From positions 62,001-126,000 of the forward strand of contig NZ_CP115842.1 of NCBI RefSeq assembly GCF_013318015.2: 64,000 nt of DNA, read 5' to 3'. This DNA comes from Agrobacterium tumefaciens (GTDB lineage Bacteria > Pseudomonadota > Alphaproteobacteria > Rhizobiales > Rhizobiaceae). A model generated the notes under the pieces. It did not search any database. It saw only the letters and a list, made by a program, of their open reading frames with translations, and had not been told where the DNA came from. Numbering within the stretch: the first letter of the stretch is position 1; each line of letters opens with the position of its first letter. The position numbers and the translations under genes are program-made. This document shows positions 55,005 to 63,535 of the stretch, one piece after another.

Positions 55005-55702
55005 ATTCACTCTCGTTAAAATTGACGCGCATTCCAAACAGAAATCGACCCTTACGAAGCGTCAGGGGGTGGAGGGTCAACGAAGTCTTGAAAACGGCCA
55101 ACACGGCCTTGAGATCATTCGTCAGTGATAAATATTCACCACGCCCCGTTATATACGGGGTACAGTGTGTCGAATTGTCTTGAGGCGCAATTTGAAAATG
55201 CGATTAACACGCATAGGTTGCCGACATCAAAAACAAGAGCAACAAAGGTTGATGATAAATCAATCCAGCAAATATTATAATTCATCCAATATAATTAGAC
55301 GCGGCCCGCGAAGAATGACGTTGGTGTGACCGAAATTCCATTTCACCGGTTCTCGTGCGCCTGCTGGCATTTTTACGTCATGCCAGATTGAACACCGTCT
55401 CGAAATCTCAATCAAAAGTGAGTAATTTCCGAGCCTTTTCCAGTTGAGATACTCCATTGTAGGATGCCGGAGTAGAAATTCGGGTAGTGCCACGTCTATT
55501 GCTTTCTGGCCGACATTAAATTCCGAAAAATCCAGACCGCAATTCAGATCATCTCTTCCGAAGTTCCAGATTGATGACGACGTTCCGGGTTGAATTACCT
55601 CCGACGTCCGTTGTGCCGGCTCGTAGAAAGAAACTCTTCGGTTGCGTCTCTGCCAAGCCAGGCAGGTTCGCAAAGCAATCTTTAGCGCGGATAGGACATA
55701 AC
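55005..55702. promoter_or_regulatory. Divergent region between the fusion kinase and the LuxR regulator
   Basis: 698 bases, clearly AT-rich around 55180-55300. It contains a perfect 17-base palindrome (55144-55160) near the kinase side and a weakly supported reverse-strand reading frame (55275-55712). Otherwise no gene or RNA was recognised. Confidence 0.45.
55144..55160. promoter_or_regulatory. Perfect palindrome CCCCGT-TATAT-ACGGGG
   Basis: Six-base arms with a 5-base AT spacer, about 140 bases upstream of the fusion-kinase start codon. This is a good size and symmetry for a dimeric HTH regulator. The kinase's own LuxR-type domain or the divergent LuxR regulator are candidates (inference). 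As RNA it would form a short hairpin in the leader. Confidence 0.5.
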
Positions 55703-55712
55703 ATGCTGACAT
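55275..55712 (-). CDS. Possible hypothetical protein (weak)
   Basis: A 145-codon open frame with no recognised domain. Codon use is mixed, not the GC-rich third positions of neighbouring genes. Its first residues overlap the likely start of the LuxR regulator on the other strand, and no good ribosome site is seen. It could be a recently acquired or decaying gene, or chance. Listed because nothing else explains this stretch. Confidence 0.2.
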   Translation of the reverse strand: MSACYVLSALKIALRTCLAWQRRNRRVSFYEPAQRTSEVIQPGTSSSIWNFGRDDLNCGLDFSEFNVGQKAIDVALPEFLLRHPTMEYLNWKRLGNYSLLIEISRRCSIWHDVKMPAGAREPVKWNFGHTNVILRGPRLIILDEL

Positions 55713-56431
55713 CAGTTCCTAACAACGGACATAGCCAATTCTCATCAAATTTCCATGTGGTTGCGCATTCGAAACCTATGGAAACTTCGGTTAGAAAGCT
55801 GGCGATCATCGACGACCGCGCGCTCGACCGTGAGTGTCTGGCTCAGAGCCTGATCGCATACGGCCTTGATATGGAAGTCGAGTTGTTTTCATCACTCGAC
55901 GACTGGAGACATGCTCCAAACGGCCAGCATAGCGGCATCCTGGTCAATGTCGGTCGCAGCGATTTTTGCGATGACGTTTCCCTTCACGAGTTGCGGGAAT
56001 TCATCGCCGATTTCCCTTATCTGCCAGTCGTCATTCTTGCGGAAAACCGCGATCTGCGTCAGGTCATGAGGGCGTTCGACGCGGGAGTTCGCGGGTACAT
56101 CTCCTCGTCGATAGGGTTGGCGGTGTGCGTGGGCGCCATCTCACTTGCATTGGCGGGCGGCGCTTTCGTATCAGCTGAAAATCTGAGCGATCTCAGGCAG
56201 TTGCTCGTGGTTGCGGAAGACAAGGAACGTCAGCGCACGGCCATGTTCACCCAACGTGAGGTCGATGTCATCAACGCCTTGACGCAAGGCAAGCCAAACA
56301 AGATCATAGCCTATGAACTCAATCTTCGTGAAAGCACCGTAAAGGTACATATTCGCAATATCATGAAGAAAGTCGACGCCAAAAACAGAACGGAAGTGAT
56401 CTTTAAAATATCCGATCTCTTCAAAAACTAG
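55703..56431 (+). CDS. LuxR-family regulator with atypical receiver domain
   Basis: 242-residue protein. An N-terminal receiver-like fold begins KLAIIDDRALDREC (acidic pair present). The strand that normally ends with the phospho-acceptor Asp reads GILVNVGRSD, so Asp seems replaced by Asn. A C-terminal LuxR/GerE HTH (about 175-235) contains FTQREVDVINALTQGKPNKI and ESTVKVHIRNIMKK. ATG at 55703 has AGGA at seven bases. ATG at 55778, closer to the receiver, is an alternative, and the frame is open further upstream. It is divergent from the fusion kinase and may share its control region, but probably does not receive phosphate. Confidence 0.82.
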   Translation: MLTSVPNNGHSQFSSNFHVVAHSKPMETSVRKLAIIDDRALDRECLAQSLIAYGLDMEVELFSSLDDWRHAPNGQHSGILVNVGRSDFCDDVSLHELREFIADFPYLPVVILAENRDLRQVMRAFDAGVRGYISSSIGLAVCVGAISLALAGGAFVSAENLSDLRQLLVVAEDKERQRTAMFTQREVDVINALTQGKPNKIIAYELNLRESTVKVHIRNIMKKVDAKNRTEVIFKISDLFKN

Positions 56432-56645
56432 TCATGTGTCGTGCAGTGGACCTGTTGTAAATCCATAATTGCCTGCGGGTGTCGGGCCCCGCAAGATGCA
56501 AACGCATCGGAACGATTATGACAAGAAGATTGTACATCTCCTCTAAGCCTTTCGGCTAGCATTCCAAGCATAAAGACGGGGTGACGGCCACCGGGCCGGA
56601 TACGGTAATCTCTGGTCATTGGACATATGGACCCGGGATTTCGCC

Positions 56646-58049
56646 ATGCAAACTATCGTCGAAAATTTCGAAAACTCGGATCGACTGCGCCTGCGCTCCC
56701 GCAACATCATACCGGGCGGCGCACATACCTATGCAAAGGGTGACGACCAGTACCCTGTCCTGTCTCCCGGCTTCATTGAAAGGGGATATGGCTGTCATGT
56801 CTGGGATGTCGATGGAAATGAATATATCGAGTACGGTATGGGCAATAGGGCTGTCGGCCTTGGCCATGCCTATGCCGACGTCGTAGAGGCTGCGCGTGCG
56901 GAACTATACCGCGGCTGCAATTTCACGCGCCCGTCAAAGATCGAGGTGGATTGCGCATCGACCTTTCTCGATACGATCCAGACGGCCGAAATGGTCAAAT
57001 TCTGCAAGAACGGTTCCGATGCGACATCCGCTGCGATACGACTTGCGCGGGCTGTTACCGGCCGCGACCTGATCGCGCGCTGCAGCGACCACCCCTTTTT
57101 CTCCACCGACGACTGGTTCATCGGAACAACGGAGATGAATGCGGGCATTCCTCAGGCGATCCAGAATCTGGTCCTTGGCTTCAGCTATAATGATCTGGCC
57201 AGTGCGCGCAGTCTGTTTGACCGTTTTCCAGGCCGCATAGCCGCCTTCATCCTGGAGCCGTCGCGCGGTGATCCGCCTCGGGACCAGTTTCTTCACAAAC
57301 TCCAGAATCTTTGCCACGAAAACGGCGCGCTTTTCATTCTCGACGAAATGATCACCGGCTTCCGCTGGGATGCGGGTGGCGCGCAGAAGACATACGATAT
57401 CGTCCCCGATCTATCCTGTTTCGGCAAGGCGCTGGGGAATGGCTTTTCGATTTCCGCACTTGCCGGCAAGCGTGAGTTCATGGAACGAGGCGGTATCGAT
57501 CAAACCGATGCCCCCCGCGTCTTCCTGCTTTCGACGACGCATGGCGCGGAAACGCATGCGATGGCGGCGGCCATCGCAACCATGAAGGTTTACACGCAGG
57601 AACCCGTGGTCCCACATCTGGTCCGACAGGGAAATTCGCTGCGCGCCGCCATCAGCCAGATCGCAATTGCGCACGGGCTCGATTCCTACTTCGGCATCCA
57701 GGGCCATTCTGCCTGCCTCAGCTACTTCACGCTGGACCAGACCGGAAAGCCGTCTCAGGCTTTTCGCTCGCTGTTTCTGCAGGAAACCATCCGTCGCGGC
57801 CTTCTCGCACCGTCTCTCGTTGTAAGCTACACGCATGAGGACGAGGATATAGCCAAAACGCTTGACGCCATCGATGGAGCGCTCGTCGTCTACCGTAAAG
57901 CGCTGGAATACGGCGTCGACAAATTCCTGACAGGACGCCCATCCGATGTCGTCTTCCGGCGTTTCAACGGCAACGCGCAGCATCAGGCCAGCCATGGGTT
58001 GGTCATGGCCGACATGCCCGAATTATCGGAAAGCATCCGAAAGCCTTAA
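56646..58049 (+). CDS. Class III aminotransferase, glutamate-1-semialdehyde aminomutase-like, in sugar cluster
   Basis: 467-residue PLP-dependent enzyme of fold type I, class III. It has NIIPGGAHTYAKGDDQYP, KNGSDATSAAIRLARAVTGR (phosphate-binding region), cofactor Asp233 in FILDEMITGFR and PLP-lysine K261 in CFGKALGNGF. It resembles HemL, but the context is glycan biosynthesis. Family members in such loci act as aminotransferases or aminomutases on sugar or sugar-side-chain substrates. ATG at 56646 is preferred over a TTG at 56619. A 214-base gap upstream separates it from the LuxR gene. Confidence 0.83.
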   Translation: MQTIVENFENSDRLRLRSRNIIPGGAHTYAKGDDQYPVLSPGFIERGYGCHVWDVDGNEYIEYGMGNRAVGLGHAYADVVEAARAELYRGCNFTRPSKIEVDCASTFLDTIQTAEMVKFCKNGSDATSAAIRLARAVTGRDLIARCSDHPFFSTDDWFIGTTEMNAGIPQAIQNLVLGFSYNDLASARSLFDRFPGRIAAFILEPSRGDPPRDQFLHKLQNLCHENGALFILDEMITGFRWDAGGAQKTYDIVPDLSCFGKALGNGFSISALAGKREFMERGGIDQTDAPRVFLLSTTHGAETHAMAAAIATMKVYTQEPVVPHLVRQGNSLRAAISQIAIAHGLDSYFGIQGHSACLSYFTLDQTGKPSQAFRSLFLQETIRRGLLAPSLVVSYTHEDEDIAKTLDAIDGALVVYRKALEYGVDKFLTGRPSDVVFRRFNGNAQHQASHGLVMADMPELSESIRKP

Positions 58050-58166
58050 CCGGCAGGGGCACCTAGACCGTTCGCATTATCGATACAGCCGCTTTGCGCG
58101 GTGCATCGATCTAGCCTGAAAAGATACGCTCGTTGCGATCGAAAATAGATTTTGAGGGGAAATTTC

Positions 58167-59237
58167 ATGCACGTTCTAGTCACCGGGCATCGCGGATACA
58201 TCGGCTCCGTCATGGTACCCATCCTGCGCAAGGCGGGTCACGAAGTACACGGCTATGACACTGAATTCTACCATCGCTGCGCTTATGTTCCAGGCGGACC
58301 TTTGCCGCAGGTCCCCGGCGTCTGCAAGGACATCCGCGATATCCAGCCTTCGGATATGGAAGGTTTCGACGCTGTCATTCATCTTGCGGCGCTGTCCAAC
58401 GATCCGCTGAGCAATCTCAATCCGGAAATTACCTATGAGATCAATTACCGCGGCAGCGTTCGGGCAGCGCGAGCCGCAAAGCAGGCAGGCGTCAAGCGTT
58501 TCATCTTCGCCTCGTCGTGCAGCAACTACGGCGCCGCTGGCGAAGGACTGGTCAACGAGACGGCCGAGCTGAAGCCGGTATCGGCCTACGGCACGTCGAA
58601 GGTCTTGGCGGAGCGGGAGATTGCAAGCCTTGCGAGCCCCGGCTTCTCACCGGTCTATATGCGTCCGGCAACAGCATATGGCCTTTCGCCCATGCTGCGT
58701 TTCGATATCGTCCTCAACAACCTGACCGCTTGGGCGGTGACGGAAGGACTGATCCTCCTGAAATCCGACGGATCGCCATGGCGCCCAATCGTTCACATCG
58801 AGGATATTTCGCGCGCCTTTCTGGCTGCGCTCGAAGCGCCGACCGATGCCATACACAATCAGGCTTTCAACGTCGGACAGGATGCGCACAACTATCAGAT
58901 CCGGGAGATTGCCGAAATCGTCGCTCTCACGGTGCCCGGATGCCGGCTGCAATATGCGAGCGATGCAAGCCCCGATACCCGTTCGTACCGCGTCGATTTT
59001 GGCAAGATCGCCCGCGCGCTTCCGGCGTTTAAACCGACATGGACGGCCGCCGCAGGTGCCGAGCAACTCTACCGGGCCTACAAGAGCGCCGGCCTGACAA
59101 TGGCCGAATTCGAGGGACCGCACTATCAGCGGATCGGCCAACTCCAGAAGCTGATCGGCGACAAGGATATCGACATCAACCTGCGCCGCCCCATGGCCGC
59201 GCCGCGCCAGAACGCCGATATTGCAGCATCGGTTTAA
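58167..59237 (+). CDS. NAD-dependent epimerase/dehydratase (nucleotide-sugar, extended SDR)
   Basis: 356-residue extended SDR. The cofactor loop is [12 protein letters not shown], then HLAALSND, catalytic SSCSNYG and YGTSK (Tyr-x-x-x-Lys), and a substrate-side [10 protein letters not shown]. It epimerises or dehydrates a nucleotide-activated sugar. ATG at 58167 follows GAGGGG. It is followed 13 bases later by the DUF4910 gene, so they form one operon with the aminomutase-like gene. The particular sugar is not identified. Confidence 0.86.
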   Translation: MHVLVTGHRGYIGSVMVPILRKAGHEVHGYDTEFYHRCAYVPGGPLPQVPGVCKDIRDIQPSDMEGFDAVIHLAALSNDPLSNLNPEITYEINYRGSVRAARAAKQAGVKRFIFASSCSNYGAAGEGLVNETAELKPVSAYGTSKVLAEREIASLASPGFSPVYMRPATAYGLSPMLRFDIVLNNLTAWAVTEGLILLKSDGSPWRPIVHIEDISRAFLAALEAPTDAIHNQAFNVGQDAHNYQIREIAEIVALTVPGCRLQYASDASPDTRSYRVDFGKIARALPAFKPTWTAAAGAEQLYRAYKSAGLTMAEFEGPHYQRIGQLQKLIGDKDIDINLRRPMAAPRQNADIAASV

Positions 59238-59250
59238 ACAGGAGGCCCGG

Positions 59251-60594
59251 ATGGGCAAGATGGAGCCTGGTGCAAAGCTGACAGGCGATGCATGGAGAGA
59301 GGCAGGTATCGGCCAGACTATTCATGATCTGGCTTCCCGCCTCTTTCCGATCTGTCGCAGCATCACCGGCAAAGGCGTGTGTGACACCATCGATATCCTT
59401 AAAGACTATATCGATATCGAGCAGCGCGCCGTCCCTAGCGGGACGCGGGTTTTCGACTGGACGGTGCCCCAGGAATGGACCGTCCGGGACGCCTATGTGA
59501 AGAACGCGGCGGGACGCAAGGTAATCGATTTTCAAATGTCGAACCTGCATCTCATGAGCTACAGCATCCCTCAACGTCGCGTGATGCCGCTGGCCGAACT
59601 GCAAGCGCATATCTACACCTTGCCGGCACAACCCGATCTCATTCCTTACAAAACAGCCTATTACACGGATGCCTGGGGCTTTTGCATGTCGCATCATGAA
59701 TTCCTCAAGCTAGAGGAAGGCGACTATGAAGTCGTCATCGACACCGAAAAGGTGTCAGGCAATCTGTATTACGGCGAATATCTGCATATCGGACAAAGCA
59801 CCAAAGAGGTGCTTCTCTTCGCGCATATCTGTCACCCGTCGCTCGCAAACGACAATTGTTCCGGCCTGGCATTGCTAACGTGTCTTGCTGCAGGCCTGAA
59901 AAGCAGGTCCACATATTACAGCTACAGGTTCGTCTTCGCACCCGGAACGATCGGCTCCCTGTCATGGCTTGCGCAGAACGAAGACGGGATATCGAACATT
60001 GCGCATGGTCTTGTGGTTTCTTGCATTGGTGACGGGGGCGGGCCGAACTACAAGCGCAGCCGCAGGGGAGATGCACTGATCGACCGGATCGCCGCCTGCA
60101 CCCGCTGCGGAGAGGATCGCAAACATCTGGCAATCGCCGACTTCATTCCCTACGGCTATGACGAGCGCCAATTCTGTTCGCCGGGCTTCAACCTGCCGGT
60201 TGGACTGCTGCAGAGAAGCACTTTCGGAACCTTTCCCGAATATCACACCTCGGCCGACAATCTCGACTTCATCGAGCCCAAACATCTCGACTCATCCTTT
60301 TGGATGATCATGGACATGATCGATGCTCTCGAAGACAACTGGACGCCGTTGAACCTTCGGCCCAAGGGTGAGCCACAGCTAGGGAAATACGGGCTTTTCC
60401 CTGCGATAGGCGGCCATAAGACGAATGACGACCGTACCATGGCCTATCTATGGATACTCAACCTCGGCGATGGAACCAACTCGCTACTGGATATCGCCGA
60501 AAGGTCTAAAATGCCGTTTGTCGATATTGCGAGCGCTGCCGGCAGGCTGCTCGAGGCGGGCCTTGTCTCGAACCTCGGTTTCCTGACGCGCTAG
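59251..60594 (+). CDS. DUF4910 (M28 aminopeptidase-like) domain protein with C-terminal winged helix
   Basis: 447-residue protein. The centre has an M28-like zinc-hydrolase core with LFAHICHPSLANDNCSG (His and Asp ligands) and a distal His in FPEYHTSADN. The glutamate pair usual in M28 peptidases is not obvious; the equivalent position reads APGTIGS. The C-terminal 70 residues (LLDIAERSKMPFVDI) look like a winged-helix segment. Such proteins are common in O-antigen and capsule loci of many bacteria and their reaction is not established to my knowledge. AGGAGG precedes ATG. Confidence 0.78.
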   Translation: MGKMEPGAKLTGDAWREAGIGQTIHDLASRLFPICRSITGKGVCDTIDILKDYIDIEQRAVPSGTRVFDWTVPQEWTVRDAYVKNAAGRKVIDFQMSNLHLMSYSIPQRRVMPLAELQAHIYTLPAQPDLIPYKTAYYTDAWGFCMSHHEFLKLEEGDYEVVIDTEKVSGNLYYGEYLHIGQSTKEVLLFAHICHPSLANDNCSGLALLTCLAAGLKSRSTYYSYRFVFAPGTIGSLSWLAQNEDGISNIAHGLVVSCIGDGGGPNYKRSRRGDALIDRIAACTRCGEDRKHLAIADFIPYGYDERQFCSPGFNLPVGLLQRSTFGTFPEYHTSADNLDFIEPKHLDSSFWMIMDMIDALEDNWTPLNLRPKGEPQLGKYGLFPAIGGHKTNDDRTMAYLWILNLGDGTNSLLDIAERSKMPFVDIASAAGRLLEAGLVSNLGFLTR

Positions 60595-60598
60595 ACCT

Positions 60599-61126
60599 TC
60601 ATTGCAAAGCGGGCCAACCGAGGTCCTTTTCCGATATGACCGAGGGCGGCGCAGGCCATTCTACACCTATCGCGGGCGCGTCATAACGGATCCCCGCCGC
60701 ACTTGCCTCGGCATAGGGCGCCGAAATCAAATAGGACACAGCAACGTCGTCGCTGAGCGACTGGAAGCCGTGTGCAAAACCCTCGGGAATGTAGAACTGC
60801 GCGCCATTGTCGGCCGACAACACCATGCCAACCCATTGCAGATAGGTCGGCGAGCCGCGGCGCAGATCGACGGCGACATCCCATATCGATCCTTTGACGC
60901 AGGAAACCAGCTTTGTCTCCTGATGCGGCGGCCGCTGGAAATGCAGCCCTCGAACGGTGTGTTTAAGCTTCGATAGAGAAAGGCTGTGCTGACTGAAGTC
61001 CGATACCAGCGCGTTGCTCTCAAATTCGCGCTTGCAGAACGTCCTGGCAAAAGAGCCGCGACTGTCCCGCACAGGCACCGTACTGACTACCCAAAGCCCT
61101 TCGATTTTCGTCTTCTCAAACAGCAT
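60599..61126 (-). CDS. dTDP-4-dehydrorhamnose 3,5-epimerase family protein (RmlC-like)
   Basis: 175-residue cupin epimerase. His62 in RGLHFQRPPHQETKLVSC is the family's catalytic base, KGSIWDVAVDLRRGSPTY and YIPEGFAHGF are typical, and SEKD lies at the C-terminus. It epimerises a 4-keto-6-deoxy nucleotide sugar at C3 and/or C5. rmlA, rmlB and rmlD are absent, so it probably serves the branched-sugar pathway encoded around it. AGGAG precedes ATG at 61126. It is convergent with the DUF4910 gene (four bases apart) and divergent from the methyltransferase. Confidence 0.86.
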   Translation of the reverse strand: MLFEKTKIEGLWVVSTVPVRDSRGSFARTFCKREFESNALVSDFSQHSLSLSKLKHTVRGLHFQRPPHQETKLVSCVKGSIWDVAVDLRRGSPTYLQWVGMVLSADNGAQFYIPEGFAHGFQSLSDDVAVSYLISAPYAEASAAGIRYDAPAIGVEWPAPPSVISEKDLGWPALQ

Positions 61127-61433
61127 TCGGCGCTCCTGATGCAACCCCGTATTCAAGAAGAATTCTCCGCCATTTCAGCGGCTCCGGAATACACCCATAG
61201 GCAGCACCATACCTTGAAGGCGGGCTGGCAAATAAGTCACCCTTTCGGTTGCGGAAACCAGCCGCCGGAAGCGCATTTTAGCGGATTATCATATCAACCT
61301 ACGGCTTATGGATGACGTTTTCGAGCCGAATGCAGTATCGTCACCCACCCCGATCCATAGTATTTTTTCCAGTTAATAAAAGAATTTTCTGGAATTCACT
61401 CAAAGACACTGTGATGAAATCAGGGGGCGTCAG
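61127..61433. promoter_or_regulatory. Divergent promoter region, RmlC-like and C-methyltransferase genes
   Basis: 307 bases without a gene. The AT-rich right half carries TTCCAG (61367-61372) and CTGGAA (61389-61394), a 6-bp inverted repeat with a 16-base spacer about 40 bases before the methyltransferase start. It is a possible operator. No clear -35/-10 pair was assigned. Confidence 0.35.
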
Positions 61434-62726
61434 ATGAATAATGAGGCAGTTTTTTCTGCAAGATTGAGCTCGACGCATCACGTCGGGCTTTGCCGTCTCT
61501 GCAGCTCGCCATTGGTGCATACCTTCGTTGATCTTGGAATGTCTCCGCCCTGCGAAAGCTTCGTCGCAGCTGATGCAGCCAACGACGTCGAGCCATTCTA
61601 TCCGCTCCATGCATTCGTTTGCGACGAATGCTTCCTCGTCCAGCTTCAGGAATATGTGGCGCCCGAGAATATTTTCACGGAGTACGCGTATTTCTCCTCG
61701 TTCTCGGACAGTTGGGTCGCTCACGCGAAACGGTATTGCGACATGGTCATCGAGCGCTTCGCGCTTGGCGAATCCAGTTTCGTTGTCGAACTTGCCAGCA
61801 ACGACGGTTACCTGCTGCAGCACTTCCTGACCAGCAACATTCCGATGCTTGGAATTGAACCAGCGGTCAACGTCGCAAAGGTGGCGATCGGGAAAGGTAT
61901 TCCGACACTCACGGAATTTTTCAACGAGGCTCTAGCGACCGATATGGCGGCCAGGGGACAAAAGGCCGATCTCATCATCGGCAACAATGTCCTCGCACAG
62001 GTGCCTGATATCAACGATTTCGTTGCCGGCATGAAAGCCTTGCTCAAGCCTGATGGCGTCATCACCCTCGAGTTCCCGCATATAGAAAAGCTAATCGAGG
62101 AGAACCAGTTCGATACGATCTATCACGAGCACTTTTCCTACTTCTCATTGCTGACCATAGAAAAAATGGCCCGCCGTCATGGGCTCAAGGTTTTCGATGT
62201 CGAAGAGATCCCCACACATGGCGGTTCGCTGCGGGTCTTTTTCTCGCACGAAGACGGCAATTTTCCGCGTGAAGCCCGCGTGGATAGCCTTCTGGCACGG
62301 GAGTTGAACGCCGGGCTCGACAAGATCGAGACCTATACGGCATTCTCCGAAGCCGTGCGCCAGACCAAGCGAAACCTCCTGTCTTTCCTCATCCGCCTCA
62401 AGGAGATGCGCAAATCGATCTGCGCCTATGGCGCACCGGGAAAGGGCAACACTCTGCTGAATTATTGCGGTATCGGCACCGATTTCATCGATTTTGCAGT
62501 AGATCGCAATCCTTACAAACATGGTCGCCTCACACCGGGAATGCATATCCCGATCCGGCCCGTCAGCGAAATCCAGCGCATAAAACCGGACTACGTTCTC
62601 ATTCTCCCCTGGAACCTGAAGACTGAGATCGTTGCACAAATGAACGACATCAGAAACTGGGGCGGGAAATTCATCGTTCCAATTCCTGACATATCCATCA
62701 TTGATCCGAAGGAGTTGGCACAATGA
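61434..62726 (+). CDS. Sugar C-methyltransferase (NovU/TylCIII-like, class I SAM)
   Basis: 430-residue protein with the three-part layout of nucleotide-sugar C-methyltransferases. An N-terminal zinc site uses C20-x2-C23 and C63-x2-C66. A central SAM-binding domain has FVVELASNDGYLLQHF, NNVLAQVPDINDF and YHEHFSYFSL. A C-terminal domain has AYGAPGKGNTLLNY. These enzymes methylate C3 of a 4-keto-6-deoxy nucleotide sugar to make branched sugars. AGGGGG precedes ATG. ATGA overlap with the next gene. Confidence 0.87.
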   Translation: MNNEAVFSARLSSTHHVGLCRLCSSPLVHTFVDLGMSPPCESFVAADAANDVEPFYPLHAFVCDECFLVQLQEYVAPENIFTEYAYFSSFSDSWVAHAKRYCDMVIERFALGESSFVVELASNDGYLLQHFLTSNIPMLGIEPAVNVAKVAIGKGIPTLTEFFNEALATDMAARGQKADLIIGNNVLAQVPDINDFVAGMKALLKPDGVITLEFPHIEKLIEENQFDTIYHEHFSYFSLLTIEKMARRHGLKVFDVEEIPTHGGSLRVFFSHEDGNFPREARVDSLLARELNAGLDKIETYTAFSEAVRQTKRNLLSFLIRLKEMRKSICAYGAPGKGNTLLNYCGIGTDFIDFAVDRNPYKHGRLTPGMHIPIRPVSEIQRIKPDYVLILPWNLKTEIVAQMNDIRNWGGKFIVPIPDISIIDPKELAQ

Positions 62727-63535
62727 AGGTCGTCTTGTTCTGCGGCGGCAGGGGTACCCGCATCAGGGAATATTCTGAAAGCGTCCCGAAACCGCTGATC
62801 CCGCTCGGGTCTCAACCGATCATGCGGCATGTCATGCAATATTACGCCCGTTTCGGACATGAGGACTTCATCCTCTGCCTTGGCTACAAGGCGCATGTCA
62901 TAAAAGAATTCTTTCTGAACAGCCGGCCGGAAAGCTATGCCGATTGCGTCATATCGAGCCCCGGACGCGTGGAGTTGCTCGAGGAATTGCCGAGAGAATG
63001 GCGCGTATCCCTGATCGATACCGGGATATGGCGCAATATAGGCGAGCGCCTCTGGGCCGTACGTCATCATCTCAAGGGCGAGAAGATGTTCCTTGCCAAT
63101 TATAGCGACGGCCTGACCGACGTCGATCTCGACGACATGATTGCCCAATTCGAAAAGAGCGACAAGCTCGCCTGCTTTCTGGCTGTCAGACCGCCCCTCA
63201 CCTACCACCTGGCGGAAATCGACGAGAGCGGAAGGGTCCGGGAATTTCGGTCGTCGGAAACATCCGATATGTGGATCAACGGCGGCTACTTCCTGATGCG
63301 GCCGGAAATTTTCGACTACATGCGCGAGGGTGAAGAACTCGTGCTGGAACCGTTCTCGAGGTTGATTTCTGAAGACAAATTGATGGCCTACAAACATGAG
63401 GGTTTCTGGCGGTCAATGGATACGCTGCGCGACTGGCAGACGTTGGAGGCGATGGTCGAGCGTGGTGACATGCCATGGATTGGAGACGATGGATCAATGG
63501 CACGCAAGTCGTCAAACACGAAACTGCTGCCATGA
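62723..63535 (+). CDS. Glucose-1-phosphate cytidylyltransferase-like nucleotidyltransferase (RfbF family)
   Basis: 270-residue sugar-nucleotide pyrophosphorylase. The nucleotide-binding motif is LFCGGRGTRIREYSE, sugar-phosphate Lys in SVPKPLIPLG, metal Asp in NYSDGLTDVD and a late WINGGYFLMRPEIFDY plus HEGFWRSMDT as in RfbF. It activates a hexose-1-phosphate, probably with CTP, to begin the sugar pathway. Length is close to the usual 257. It overlaps both neighbours by ATGA, so it is in one operon with the C-methyltransferase and PIG-L genes. Confidence 0.85.
   Translation: MKVVLFCGGRGTRIREYSESVPKPLIPLGSQPIMRHVMQYYARFGHEDFILCLGYKAHVIKEFFLNSRPESYADCVISSPGRVELLEELPREWRVSLIDTGIWRNIGERLWAVRHHLKGEKMFLANYSDGLTDVDLDDMIAQFEKSDKLACFLAVRPPLTYHLAEIDESGRVREFRSSETSDMWINGGYFLMRPEIFDYMREGEELVLEPFSRLISEDKLMAYKHEGFWRSMDTLRDWQTLEAMVERGDMPWIGDDGSMARKSSNTKLLP

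Noticed and set aside
56646..58049. HemL for tetrapyrrole synthesis
   Set aside because: Similarity to glutamate-1-semialdehyde aminomutase is real, but alphaproteobacteria make ALA through HemA-type ALA synthase, and the gene sits in a sugar operon.
60599..61126. RmlC homologue as evidence for dTDP-rhamnose synthesis
   Set aside because: No rmlA, rmlB or rmlD is present, and the neighbours are C-methyltransferase and cytidylyltransferase-type genes, so a different deoxysugar is more likely.
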